DNA of 64,000 bases, from contig DASPNM010000033.1 in the NCBI GenBank assembly GCA_035626515.1, positions 56,312 to 120,311 of the forward strand, read 5' to 3'. Below the pieces are notes generated by a model. The model was not told the origin of the DNA, did not search any database, and saw nothing but the letters and a program-made list of their open reading frames with translations. The position numbers and the translations under genes are program-made. This DNA comes from DASPNM01 sp035626515 (GTDB lineage: Bacteria; Bacteroidota; Bacteroidia; Chitinophagales; Chitinophagaceae). Of the stretch, positions 52,094-60,041 are shown one piece after another. Positions within the stretch are counted from its first letter, which is position 1; every line of letters starts with the position of its first letter.

Positions 52094-53674
52094 ATGCCAG
52101 ACATCAAGCCGGATGAAATATCATCCATACTCAGACAGCAGCTCAGCAATTTCAACGCGGGAGCGGATCTCGAAGAGGTCGGCACCGTGTTGCAGGTGGG
52201 CGACGGAATCGCGCGCGTGTATGGATTGGGAAATGTTCGTTACGGCGAGCTGATCGAATTTGAGAATGGGGTTCGGGCGATTGCCCTGAACCTTGAAGAA
52301 GATAACGTAGGGGCGGTACTGATGGGAGAAACCGCCGGCATCCAGGAGGGAAGCAAGGCACGCCGCACCGGCCAGATCGCTTCAATCCGGGTGGGAGAAG
52401 GAATGGTTGGCCGCGTGGTAAACACGCTCGGCGAGCCTATCGACGGCAGGGGTCCGATCGCCGGCGAGCGCTATGAGATGCCGCTGGAGCGAAAGGCTCC
52501 CGGAGTAATCTTCCGCGAGCCCGTGAAGGAACCCCTGCAAACCGGTATCAAGCCGATCGACGCGATGATCCCGATTGGCCGCGGCCAACGAGAGCTGGTG
52601 ATCGGCGACCGCCAGACGGGGAAGACGGCAATCTGTATCGACACCATCATCAACCAGAAAGAATTTTATCAGGCGGGCAAACCTGTGTATTGTATCTACG
52701 TAGCGATAGGGCAGAAAGCGTCCACGATCGCCAACGTGATGAAAACCCTGCAGGACGCAGGCGCAATGGATTATACCATTATTGTTGCCGCGTCCGCCTC
52801 GGATCCGGCCCCGCTTCAATTTTATGCTCCGTTTGCGGGTGCAGCGATCGGGGAATTCTTTCGCGATACGGGGCGCCCTGCGCTGATCATTTACGACGAT
52901 CTTTCCAAGCAGGCCGTGGCCTACCGGGAGGTGTCGCTGCTGCTGCGGCGCCCGCCTGGCCGTGAGGCGTACCCTGGGGATGTATTCTACCTGCACAGCC
53001 GCCTGCTTGAGCGCGCGGCAAAAATCATTACGGACGACAAGGTGGCGCGTAACATGAACGACGTGCCGGCTTCGATCAAACATCTCGTTAAGGGAGGCGG
53101 ATCACTGACCGCGCTGCCGATCATCGAAACCCAGGCGGGTGACGTGTCTGCTTACATCCCAACCAACGTGATCTCCATTACCGACGGACAGATCTTTTTG
53201 GAAACAAACCTGTTCAACGCCGGCATTCGCCCCGCCATCAACGTGGGTATCTCGGTAAGCCGCGTGGGTGGAAATGCACAGATCAAGTCCATGAAAAAAG
53301 TAGCCGGTACGCTGAAGCTCGACCAGGCGCTGTACCGCGAGATGGAAGCTTTTTCCAAGTTCGGCGGCGACCTGGACCCTGCGACCAAGAACGTGCTCGA
53401 CAAAGGGGCCAGGAACGTAGAGATCCTGAAGCAGCCCCAGTATTCACCCATGCCGGTAGAAAAACAGGTTGCGATCATCTATCTCGGAACGAACGGACTC
53501 ATTAAGGACGTTCCGGTGAAAAAGGTCCGCGACTTCGAAGAGCACTTCCTGATGGAAATGGAACACAAGCTTCCCGAGGTACTCGCCGAGTTCAAAAAAG
53601 GAAATTTTCCTGATGAAGGAGTGAAGCGGATGGTGGAACTGGCGAATACGCTGATCCCTCAGTACAAAGTGTAG
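52094..53674 (+). CDS. atpA: F0F1 ATP synthase subunit alpha
   Basis: A 526-residue alpha subunit with the P-loop GDRQTGKTA (near residues 171-179), YVAIGQKASTIANV, YDDLSKQAVAYREVSLLLRR and SRVGGNAQIKSMKKVAGTLK. Length and motifs are standard. It is the last gene of the operon; no atpG follows, and the next 630 bases have no gene. Confidence 0.97.
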   Translation: MPDIKPDEISSILRQQLSNFNAGADLEEVGTVLQVGDGIARVYGLGNVRYGELIEFENGVRAIALNLEEDNVGAVLMGETAGIQEGSKARRTGQIASIRVGEGMVGRVVNTLGEPIDGRGPIAGERYEMPLERKAPGVIFREPVKEPLQTGIKPIDAMIPIGRGQRELVIGDRQTGKTAICIDTIINQKEFYQAGKPVYCIYVAIGQKASTIANVMKTLQDAGAMDYTIIVAASASDPAPLQFYAPFAGAAIGEFFRDTGRPALIIYDDLSKQAVAYREVSLLLRRPPGREAYPGDVFYLHSRLLERAAKIITDDKVARNMNDVPASIKHLVKGGGSLTALPIIETQAGDVSAYIPTNVISITDGQIFLETNLFNAGIRPAINVGISVSRVGGNAQIKSMKKVAGTLKLDQALYREMEAFSKFGGDLDPATKNVLDKGARNVEILKQPQYSPMPVEKQVAIIYLGTNGLIKDVPVKKVRDFEEHFLMEMEHKLPEVLAEFKKGNFPDEGVKRMVELANTLIPQYKV

Positions 53675-53680
53675 GGAGTA

Positions 53681-53743
53681 GTTGATTTGTGATTGGTTGA
53701 TTGGTTAATTAGTTGACATGTTAACATGTTGACAAGGTCAGAA
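53681..53743. repeat. Period-8 degenerate tandem repeat (GTTGATTG family) after atpA
   Basis: Eight units, seven of 8 bases and one of 7, run in register: GTTGATTT, GTGATTG, GTTGATTG, GTTAATTA and further GTTGACAT-like variants. It starts seven bases after the atpA stop. The same unit set occurs on the opposite strand at 22334-22373. Confidence 0.65.
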
Positions 53744-53778
53744 ATAATAGGGTATGCAGGACCCCAATTTTTTCGAAA

Positions 53779-53802
53779 TCTAACTTTCCAACCTTCTAAC
53801 CC
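53779..53802. repeat. Short period-8 repeat (TCTAACTT units)
   Basis: Three 8-base units in register: TCTAACTT, TCCAACCT, TCTAACCC. Confidence 0.5.
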
Positions 53803-54117
53803 TGTGGGGCGATGCTGCAAGTATAACCACAGCGCAACGCAAGCGCCCCGTACCCTGTGTCAACTGCTCCGCGAACCTCAATTCATGATCTCAGCGGCTT
53901 CCGCCGCTAAATAAAAATTTCTATAGTGGAGTGCCGTCACAAACACTAACTAACCACATTCTGCAATCGGATTCATACGCAACTGCGCGCAGAAAATTTT
54001 CGATAATTCAGTAGTAAAACTACGAACAACGTTTGCGAGCCGATATTGATAATCAGCACGGATCGTAAAATTACTGCAGTAAATACGGAAAATCTTGCGA
54101 AAAATTTCGCGAAAAGC
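53803..54117. other. Gene-free, palindrome-rich intergenic stretch
   Basis: I see no convincing gene here. The stretch holds GGGGCG/CGCCCC arms around 53807-53850, a short AGCGGC/GCCGCT hairpin (53893-53908), GAAAATTTTC (53992-54001), GTAGT/ACTAC (54011-54023), the perfect 12-bp palindrome TTACTGCAGTAA (54071-54082) and GCGAAAAATTTCGC (54097-54110). The short open frames on both strands look random. Confidence 0.5.
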
Positions 54118-54148
54118 TTGCAAGTAAAAATCCTCCGTATTATGTTTG
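54118..54148 (+). promoter_or_regulatory. Promoter of the lamin-tail/T9SS gene (TTG, 20 bp, TATGTTTG)
   Basis: A -33 TTG (54118-54120) and a -7 TATGTTTG (54141-54148) have the 20-base spacing of Bacteroidota housekeeping promoters. Arms AATACGGA (54082-54089) and TCCGTATT (54134-54141) flank it, the second abutting the -7. The leader to ATG 54307 is about 150 bases, long for this window. Confidence 0.55.
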
Positions 54149-54306
54149 TCCGCGTATCGCAGTTATCCGAGCGAAACAACGTAAATCCGACCATGAAACG
54201 AAACCTGCTCATCGCACACGTCTCTCCCGTTTCCAGTCGATTTCCGCTGTGACCCGCGAAGGTGAACTTCGAACAACAATCAAATCCCAACCCTTAAGAG
54301 AAAACA

Positions 54307-55917
54307 ATGAAAAGAATTGTACCCTTTATCGCTGCTCTGCTTATCAGCCTTGTTTCCGACGCGCAAATGGTCCTTAACGAAGTTTACACCGATCCCGGAA
54401 GCAACAGGCATGAATTTTTTGAATTGTACAACTCCAATGCAAGCGCGACTCCCGAAACCCTGGATGGCTACACGCTGGTAGCTTATTACGAAGAAGGCGG
54501 GCAGAAGGGCTTTTACGTTCTGGATTTTCCGAGTGTGAATATTAACGCCAAGGAATTTTGTGCCGCGGCTGCCGCGCAGCAATTCAACGTGCAGGGCCAG
54601 CAGAACCTGACCGCGACGATCAACTGGAATAACCTGCCTTCCAGCGGTTCGCTCACCAAGTGGCAGCGTTCGGGCAGCACCTATGTACAGGTTGCTGTAC
54701 CCGCATCGCTGAATGATCTTTTTGTTAAGAAAACCGGTACGGGTGCCAACTACCATATTTTCCTGTTCAATAATGGAGTGCTGGTGAATGCGCTGCTCGG
54801 CGGTATTTCCTCTCAGCAGCTTCCGGACTACATCCGCACCATGCCCGTTCTGGCGGTAGACATGGCAGCTCCCACGAGCGACTTCACCATCAACTTCAAC
54901 TCCTTGATTGATTACCAGCTGGAGTTTGTCGACGCTGCAACAGGCTCGGATAATGGATACACGCGTTTGACCGACGGCAAATGCGGAGCATGGCAGAAAA
55001 GTTCTTCGCAGGTTCAGCATACTCCTTCAAAAACCAATGGTTCCGCCGCGGGTGAGGCCGGAAGCCTGACGATCAATAGTGTGATCAGCTACGGCAGTAC
55101 CACGGCAACGCTGAATTACGAGATTACTGCCGGTCCTGAAAGCGCTTTCCCGGTGAAAATGGAAGCATACCGCGATTTTGGACTGATCGGCGTTCTCGAT
55201 GGCTCCGACCAGCTTTTCGACTCGCGCTTCATCAACAACACCACCGCGGGGGTACAGACCCTAAATCTTGTACATGTAGACGACAAAGTAATTCTCTGCG
55301 CCCGGACTGCTGCAAGTTGTTTTGACAAAGTGATGGCCCTGGAGGGCAGCAAGAGCACCCTGCCGGTAAGATTGCGCAGCTTCAATGCCTTCCTGGTGAA
55401 CGGCAAGGTTGATCTCAAATGGTCGACTTCCTCGGAGATCAATGCCAGCCATTTCCAGGTGGAAAAAAGTTTCGATGGCCGTCAATTCTCTAGTTTGGGC
55501 ACCGTCTTCGCAGTCGGCAGCGCCCATGCAGTTACCAATTATAACTTCTCCGACAATCTTTCCGGCAACAGCGCGAAAGTGATCTACTACCGCCTTCGCT
55601 CGGTTGACCAGGACGGGAAATCGGAGCTTTCCGCGACCCGTATCATCCGGATTACCGAAAAAGCAGTGGCGATCAGTGTCCAGACCTTCCCGAACCCCGT
55701 CACGGACTTGCTGAAGGTGACCGTTCCCGCCGGATGGCAAAACAAGAGCGTTGAGTTCCGCGTGGTCGCAGTCAACGGCCAGACCGTTCGCGTCAGCCTG
55801 GCAGCGAATTGCAGCCAGACAGAAACAGTAAATGTCTCCGACCTGCACCCGGGCGTTTATTTCGTGAAAGTGAGCTGCGGCACCGAGTCGGCCATGCAAA
55901 GAATTATCAAGAACTGA
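54307..55917 (+). CDS. Secreted lamin-tail domain protein with T9SS sorting domain
   Basis: A 536-residue secreted protein: signal peptide (ending near SDAQ), a lamin-tail domain at ~20-150 (LNEVYTDPGSNRHEFFELYN, LDGYTLVAYYEEGGQKGFY), a middle region, an FN3-like domain (~350-450, VDLKWSTSSEINASHFQVEK), and a C-terminal type A T9SS domain (FPNPVTDLLKVTV to PGVYFVKVSCG). It should be exported through the type 9 system and attached to the cell surface. Lamin-tail domains in bacteria are often linked to extracellular nucleases or binding; no enzyme domain is present here. Confidence 0.85.
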   Translation: MKRIVPFIAALLISLVSDAQMVLNEVYTDPGSNRHEFFELYNSNASATPETLDGYTLVAYYEEGGQKGFYVLDFPSVNINAKEFCAAAAAQQFNVQGQQNLTATINWNNLPSSGSLTKWQRSGSTYVQVAVPASLNDLFVKKTGTGANYHIFLFNNGVLVNALLGGISSQQLPDYIRTMPVLAVDMAAPTSDFTINFNSLIDYQLEFVDAATGSDNGYTRLTDGKCGAWQKSSSQVQHTPSKTNGSAAGEAGSLTINSVISYGSTTATLNYEITAGPESAFPVKMEAYRDFGLIGVLDGSDQLFDSRFINNTTAGVQTLNLVHVDDKVILCARTAASCFDKVMALEGSKSTLPVRLRSFNAFLVNGKVDLKWSTSSEINASHFQVEKSFDGRQFSSLGTVFAVGSAHAVTNYNFSDNLSGNSAKVIYYRLRSVDQDGKSELSATRIIRITEKAVAISVQTFPNPVTDLLKVTVPAGWQNKSVEFRVVAVNGQTVRVSLAANCSQTETVNVSDLHPGVYFVKVSCGTESAMQRIIKN

Positions 55918-55944
55918 AAGCAATAGGCCACTTTTGAGGGTTCC

Positions 55945-55979
55945 GACCGTCCCGACACCATCCGGGACGGTCCTTTTTT
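55945..55979 (+). terminator. Intrinsic terminator after the lamin-tail/T9SS gene
   Basis: GACCGTCCCG (55945-55954) pairs with CGGGACGGTC (55963-55972), followed by CTTTTTT. It is one of the strongest in the window. Confidence 0.9.
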
Positions 55980-55990
55980 AGAAAAAATTG

Positions 55991-56014
55991 GTTTACATTA
56001 TAAACTAGTTTACA
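55991..56014. promoter_or_regulatory. Overlapping palindromes, candidate operator of the TonB operon
   Basis: Two GTTTACA copies (55991-55997, 56008-56014) flank the perfect palindrome TAAACTAGTTTA (56001-56012); GTTTA/TAAAC arms also span 55991-56005. The second copy overlaps the -7 element TACATTTG (56011-56018). A repressor bound here would block transcription; the operon's last gene encodes a winged-helix regulator. Confidence 0.55.
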
Positions 56015-56018
56015 TTTG
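56011..56018 (+). promoter_or_regulatory. -7 element (TACATTTG) of the TonB receptor operon
   Basis: It matches TAnnTTTG, 17 bases before ATG 56036, and overlaps the palindromes. Confidence 0.6.
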
Positions 56019-56035
56019 TTGCGAAATCGCAGCTT

Positions 56036-58270
56036 ATGCGCAGGCTCCTATTCGTTATTCCCGTGCTTGGGATCTCAATTGACATCGCTGCCCAGGTAAC
56101 TGTATCAGGGCGGGTTACTGACAATCGAAACCGTCCCCTGCCAGGGGTCAGCATCAGCATCAGGGACTCGTACGATGGAGCGGTCAGCGATTCCAGCGGG
56201 GGGTTCCAGTTTAAAACTTTCGAGAAGGGAGAGCAGGTTTTGAGGGCAACGCTTATCGGGTACAAACCTTATGAAGCCCCTATTGATCTCTCGCAGTCTC
56301 ATGCGCCATTTGCCATTATCCTGAAGGAGGAGATCACTGAACTGAAAGCTGTAACGATCACAGCAGGTAGTTTTGAAGCGAGCGACCGGAAGCGGGCGGG
56401 AGTTGTCCTCAACTCGATCGACATTGTCACTACGGCCAGCGCCAACGCCGACGTTACGCAGGCGCTCAAAACCCTGCCGGGGGCACAACAGGTGGGAGAA
56501 AGCGAAGGGCTCTTTGTTCGCGGAGGCACCGCATCGGAAACCCGCATTTACATTGACGGCACTCCGGTAAACAAATTTTTCTACAGCAGTTCTCCAAACG
56601 TAGCCGGCTATGGAAGGTTTTCACCGTTTCTGTTCAAGGGCACCGTATTCAGCACCGGGGGGTATTCCGCACTCTACGGGCAGGCATTGTCTTCAGCCGT
56701 CGTCCTGGAATCCATCGATCTTCCGGAACGTACCTCCGCCAGTCTGGGGATTTCGCCTCTCGGCATCGGTGCCGGCTACCAGCATCTGAACAGTAAGAAA
56801 ACAGCTTCGTGGGGAGCTGAACTGAATTATACGCATCTCGGACCCACCTTCGAAGTGATCCGCCAGCGGCAGGACTATTTCCAGATGCCCGCGTTCACCG
56901 ATATTCACCTCAACTTCCGGCTCCGTACTTCGTCTTCCGGGATGCTCAAGTTTTTCGCCAACTACAGCAGTGGTCGTTTCGGGTTTCATGTTCCAAGCAT
57001 TGATTCGATTGGCTACCTGGATATGTTCCGGCTGACCAATCGTTACGCCTATCACAACCTCGCATGGAAAGAATTTCTCGGCAAAGGCTGGCGCCTGTAC
57101 GCGGGGTTCTCGCATACATACAACCAGGACCGCGTCCGCAGTGAGCTTCAAAGCACAGCCCACCAAACCGTTGCTTTCTTCCGCAATTTCCAGGTGCGTC
57201 CCGCTGGAAATTATCTCAACGCAAAACTTTATCTCGAAAAAAAGCTGCGCGGATTGAGCGCTCTGCGGTTTGGTAGTGACTATAACCATTCTTCCGACGA
57301 GACACGGTTTACGGACCACAACGGAAATGAGTACCATAGCGATTTCAGCGAACAGGTGAGCGCATTTTATACTGAAGCCGATATTTATCTGACGAACGCG
57401 CTCGCCGCAAAGCTGGGAACCCGGCTCGAGTATTCTTCCTACCTCGATAAGTCTAATTGGGGCCCGCGGATCTCGCTGGCCTACCGCACCGGGAAGCAGA
57501 GCCAGGCTTCGCTCGCCTATGGCATCTATTACCAGAATCCCGACAGCCGGTACCTGCCTTCGCCCTACCCGCTGGGATTCCTGAAAGCAAGCCATTACAT
57601 TGTGCAATACATGGTTACGGGAAAGCTGACGTTATTCCGCGCCGAAGTGTTTTACAAGGAGTACATGCACCTTCTGAAAACGGGGTACGCAAACGGCAGA
57701 GAAGTGGCGCTCAATACCGACGGACGCGGCAATGCTTCGGGATTCGAGATCTTCTGGCGCGACAAGAAATCCATCCCGGCGCTGGATTACTGGATTTCCT
57801 ATTCATTTCTTGATACGAAGCGGGATTACCTCAATTTTCCGTTTGCGATCCGGCCGCATTTTGCCGCGCGTCATACCGCCTCCCTGGTGGTGAAGAAATT
57901 CGTGATGCCCTGGAAAACCGGATTCAATCTGGCATACAATTATGCAAGCAGCCGGCCCTACTACCACATCGCGTTTGACGGACACAGTTATTTGTTTACC
58001 GACCGGGGGGAAGTTCCCGACTATCACAACGTCAGCTTCAGCCTCAATTTTATTCCGGGCATGGGGAAGCCAAATGCAAAATCGTTTGCCGTGTACGTGA
58101 TTTCCGTGAACAATATTTTCAACATAAAGCAGGTCTATGGATACCAGTATTCCTATCACGGGCTCAGAAAGGCAGAGATCCAGCCACCTTCGAGGATGTT
58201 CGTTTACGTCGGGGCATTCTTCAGCTTTGGGATCGACCGCACACAGGATGCAATCAACCGCAACTTATAA
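56036..58270 (+). CDS. TonB-dependent receptor with carboxypeptidase-regulatory-like domain
   Basis: A 744-residue outer-membrane receptor. A signal peptide is followed by a carboxypeptidase-regulatory-like domain (~20-105, VSGRVTDNRNRPLPGVSI), a plug domain (~130-230, ADVTQALKTLPGAQQ, GLFVRGGTASETRIYIDGTP) and a 22-strand-type barrel. It is not a SusC homologue by length or by context (no SusD follows). Substrate unknown. First gene of an operon with a periplasmic protein, a membrane protein and a regulator. Confidence 0.9.
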   Translation: MRRLLFVIPVLGISIDIAAQVTVSGRVTDNRNRPLPGVSISIRDSYDGAVSDSSGGFQFKTFEKGEQVLRATLIGYKPYEAPIDLSQSHAPFAIILKEEITELKAVTITAGSFEASDRKRAGVVLNSIDIVTTASANADVTQALKTLPGAQQVGESEGLFVRGGTASETRIYIDGTPVNKFFYSSSPNVAGYGRFSPFLFKGTVFSTGGYSALYGQALSSAVVLESIDLPERTSASLGISPLGIGAGYQHLNSKKTASWGAELNYTHLGPTFEVIRQRQDYFQMPAFTDIHLNFRLRTSSSGMLKFFANYSSGRFGFHVPSIDSIGYLDMFRLTNRYAYHNLAWKEFLGKGWRLYAGFSHTYNQDRVRSELQSTAHQTVAFFRNFQVRPAGNYLNAKLYLEKKLRGLSALRFGSDYNHSSDETRFTDHNGNEYHSDFSEQVSAFYTEADIYLTNALAAKLGTRLEYSSYLDKSNWGPRISLAYRTGKQSQASLAYGIYYQNPDSRYLPSPYPLGFLKASHYIVQYMVTGKLTLFRAEVFYKEYMHLLKTGYANGREVALNTDGRGNASGFEIFWRDKKSIPALDYWISYSFLDTKRDYLNFPFAIRPHFAARHTASLVVKKFVMPWKTGFNLAYNYASSRPYYHIAFDGHSYLFTDRGEVPDYHNVSFSLNFIPGMGKPNAKSFAVYVISVNNIFNIKQVYGYQYSYHGLRKAEIQPPSRMFVYVGAFFSFGIDRTQDAINRNL

Positions 58271-58293
58271 GTTCATTCATCAAAACCCTTGTT

Positions 58294-58953
58294 ATGAAAA
58301 AAATTCTTTTTATTTCGGCATTTTTCATCGCGATCCAGGCCACGGCGCAGTCGGACAAATACACCAGGGCAATGGAGCCGCTGGTTACGGCGATTGATAC
58401 AGTAATCAACCCCGAGAGCCTTACGGAGATCTCAGCCGCTTTTGCACGCATCGCCGATGCCGAGAAGACCGAGTGGCTTCCATTTTATTATGCCGCGCTG
58501 GCACAGGTAAACAAAGGTTACATGCTTAGCGGCGGGAAACCCGGAATGGGAGCAGACCAGACCGACCCGATCGCGGACCGCGCGGATGAACTCCTTAAAC
58601 AGGCCGAAGCACTGAGTCCGGACAATTCAGAGATCTATGTAGTGAAAAAAATGATAGCTACCCTCCGGCTCATGGCCGATCCGATGAACCGTTTTATGGT
58701 TTACGGCCCTGCTGCCGCAGAGGCGCTGCAGGTCGCTAAAAAACTCAATCCCGACAACCCCAGAGTGTATTTGCAGGAAGCGATGGACAAGTTTTATACA
58801 CCCGAACAGTTCGGAGGCAGCAAACCCGAGGCAAGAACACTTTTTGAAACAACCTTGAAGAAGCTTGACGAAGCCAGGCCGGAAAGCCCGATCCACCCGA
58901 CGTGGGGACGTCGCATCACGCACTACCACCTGGCACAGTTGCAGAAAAATTGA
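58294..58953 (+). CDS. Exported helical (TPR-like) protein
   Basis: A 219-residue exported protein with the signal peptide KKILFISAFFIAIQATAQ. The mature part is helical, with TPR-like pairs: WLPFYYAALAQVNKGYML, ADELLKQAEALSPDNSEIYV and ALQVAKKLNPDNPRVYLQEA. It lies 23 bases after the TonB receptor and probably works with it in the periplasm. Family not recognised. Confidence 0.72.
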   Translation: MKKILFISAFFIAIQATAQSDKYTRAMEPLVTAIDTVINPESLTEISAAFARIADAEKTEWLPFYYAALAQVNKGYMLSGGKPGMGADQTDPIADRADELLKQAEALSPDNSEIYVVKKMIATLRLMADPMNRFMVYGPAAAEALQVAKKLNPDNPRVYLQEAMDKFYTPEQFGGSKPEARTLFETTLKKLDEARPESPIHPTWGRRITHYHLAQLQKN

Positions 58954-58971
58954 AAATAAAAATCAACCGAC

Positions 58972-59637
58972 ATGCAGGAGCAACTTTCACCCGAGCAAAG
59001 CCTCAAAGTGATCACGCAGATGATCCAGAAGGCGCGCAACGCGTATTATGATACGGGCGTCAGCGCCATCATGTGGGGCGCGATCATCACATTCTGCTCA
59101 CTCGAAAAGCTGGCCGAGATCCAGTTTGGATACCGCCTGCCTTTCGACATTTACCTCCTCACGATCGTAGCCATCGTGCCGCAGGTCATGATTTCGATCC
59201 GGGAAAAGAAACAGCGCCGCGTCACTTCATTCGATGACGTGTACATGGATTACATCTGGCTCGCATTCGGGATCTCTATTGCGCTGATGATAACCCTGGT
59301 AAATGTAATGTTGCGCAACTGGGGTCCGGTGTTTGAGGAGTACAACCGGCTTGCCGGGCAGCCGAGCGGATTTCGGTTTTACGAGTACATCACTCCCATG
59401 TTCCTGATCCTTTACGGCATACCTACGTTCATTACGGGTACGGCCTGTAAGTTTCAACCCATGCTGTGGGGCGGCATTCTCTGCTGGGTCTGCTGTGTAC
59501 TCACAATGTTCACCCTCATCCGCGTCGATCTGCTGCTCACTGCAGTTTCGGCAATCGGCGCCTGGCTCATACCGGGACTTATCCTGAAAAGGGAATACAA
59601 TCGTGCCCGGAAGCAACTGGAGGGCATGAATGTTTAA
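58972..59637 (+). CDS. Six-helix inner-membrane protein of unknown function
   Basis: A 221-residue protein with an N-terminal soluble stretch (QSLKVITQMIQKARNAYYDT) and about six hydrophobic helices, for example VSAIMWGAIITFCSLEKLA, YIWLAFGISIALMITLVNVML and TAVSAIGAWLIPGLILK. Its end overlaps the start of the winged-helix regulator by eight bases, so the two are translationally coupled. I do not recognise the family; coupling suggests it signals to, or sequesters, the regulator. Confidence 0.72.
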   Translation: MQEQLSPEQSLKVITQMIQKARNAYYDTGVSAIMWGAIITFCSLEKLAEIQFGYRLPFDIYLLTIVAIVPQVMISIREKKQRRVTSFDDVYMDYIWLAFGISIALMITLVNVMLRNWGPVFEEYNRLAGQPSGFRFYEYITPMFLILYGIPTFITGTACKFQPMLWGGILCWVCCVLTMFTLIRVDLLLTAVSAIGAWLIPGLILKREYNRARKQLEGMNV

Positions 59638-59926
59638 GGATCTTGATCCGATACTGCATTCGCAGCTCCGGCTGGCAATCGTTTCGCTCCTGATTGGAGT
59701 GAAGGAAGCGGAGTTCACCTTCCTGCGCGACCAGACCAACTCCACGGCGGGAAACCTCAGCGTGCAAATCCAGAAGCTCAGGGATGCTGGTTACATAGAA
59801 GTGAAAAAACAGTTCAAAAACAATTATCCGCAGACGATTTGCCGGATCACCAAACAGGGAGTTAAGGCGTTTGAAGAGTACGTGCGCAATTTGCAGGAAT
59901 ATCTGAAGAGTTCCCGGAAGGTCTAG
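59630..59926 (+). CDS. Winged-helix DNA-binding regulator
   Basis: A 98-residue single-domain winged helix (MarR/ArsR-like, of the short wHTH type): VSLLIGVKEAEFTFLRDQTN, the recognition helix TAGNLSVQIQKLRDAGYI and the wing VKKQFKNNYPQTICRITKQG. It starts inside the preceding membrane protein gene. The palindromes over the operon's promoter are the natural candidate binding site. Effector unknown. Confidence 0.85.
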   Translation: MFKDLDPILHSQLRLAIVSLLIGVKEAEFTFLRDQTNSTAGNLSVQIQKLRDAGYIEVKKQFKNNYPQTICRITKQGVKAFEEYVRNLQEYLKSSRKV

Positions 59927-59968
59927 GGAATACCGAACATCGAACAGGAAACCTTGAACTTTGAATGG
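59927..59968. repeat. Period-7 degenerate tandem repeat (CGAACAT units)
   Basis: Six 7-base units begin on the base after the regulator stop: GGAATAC, CGAACAT, CGAACAG, then GAAACCT-like variants. On the minus strand the core is TTCGATG/TTCGGTA, related to the GTTCG-type array at 47566. Confidence 0.6.
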
Positions 59969-60004
59969 CACATTGGCGTCCCGGTAGGGAATCTTATTTC
60001 CAGC

Positions 60005-60036
60005 ATGTCACCAGTCAACCGGTCAACGGTGCACGG
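60005..60036. repeat. Period-8 degenerate tandem repeat (GGTCAACG units)
   Basis: Four 8-base units in register: ATGTCACC, AGTCAACC, GGTCAACG, GTGCACGG. It shares the GTCACC and TCAAC words with the array at 22334. Confidence 0.5.
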
Positions 60037-60041
60037 AAGGA

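Noticed and set aside
53893..53908. AGCGGC/GCCGCT hairpin as a terminator for atpA
   Set aside because: It is a 6-bp stem over 200 bases from the atpA stop and is followed by A-rich rather than T-rich sequence.
53973..54290. Open frames on both strands in the region after atpA (also 54046-54252 plus)
   Set aside because: They cross the palindromes and the promoter, have no signal or domain features, and differ in composition from neighbours; treated as non-coding.
56036..58270. SusC-type polysaccharide utilisation locus
   Set aside because: The receptor is shorter than SusC, no SusD-like lipoprotein follows, and no glycoside hydrolases are present.
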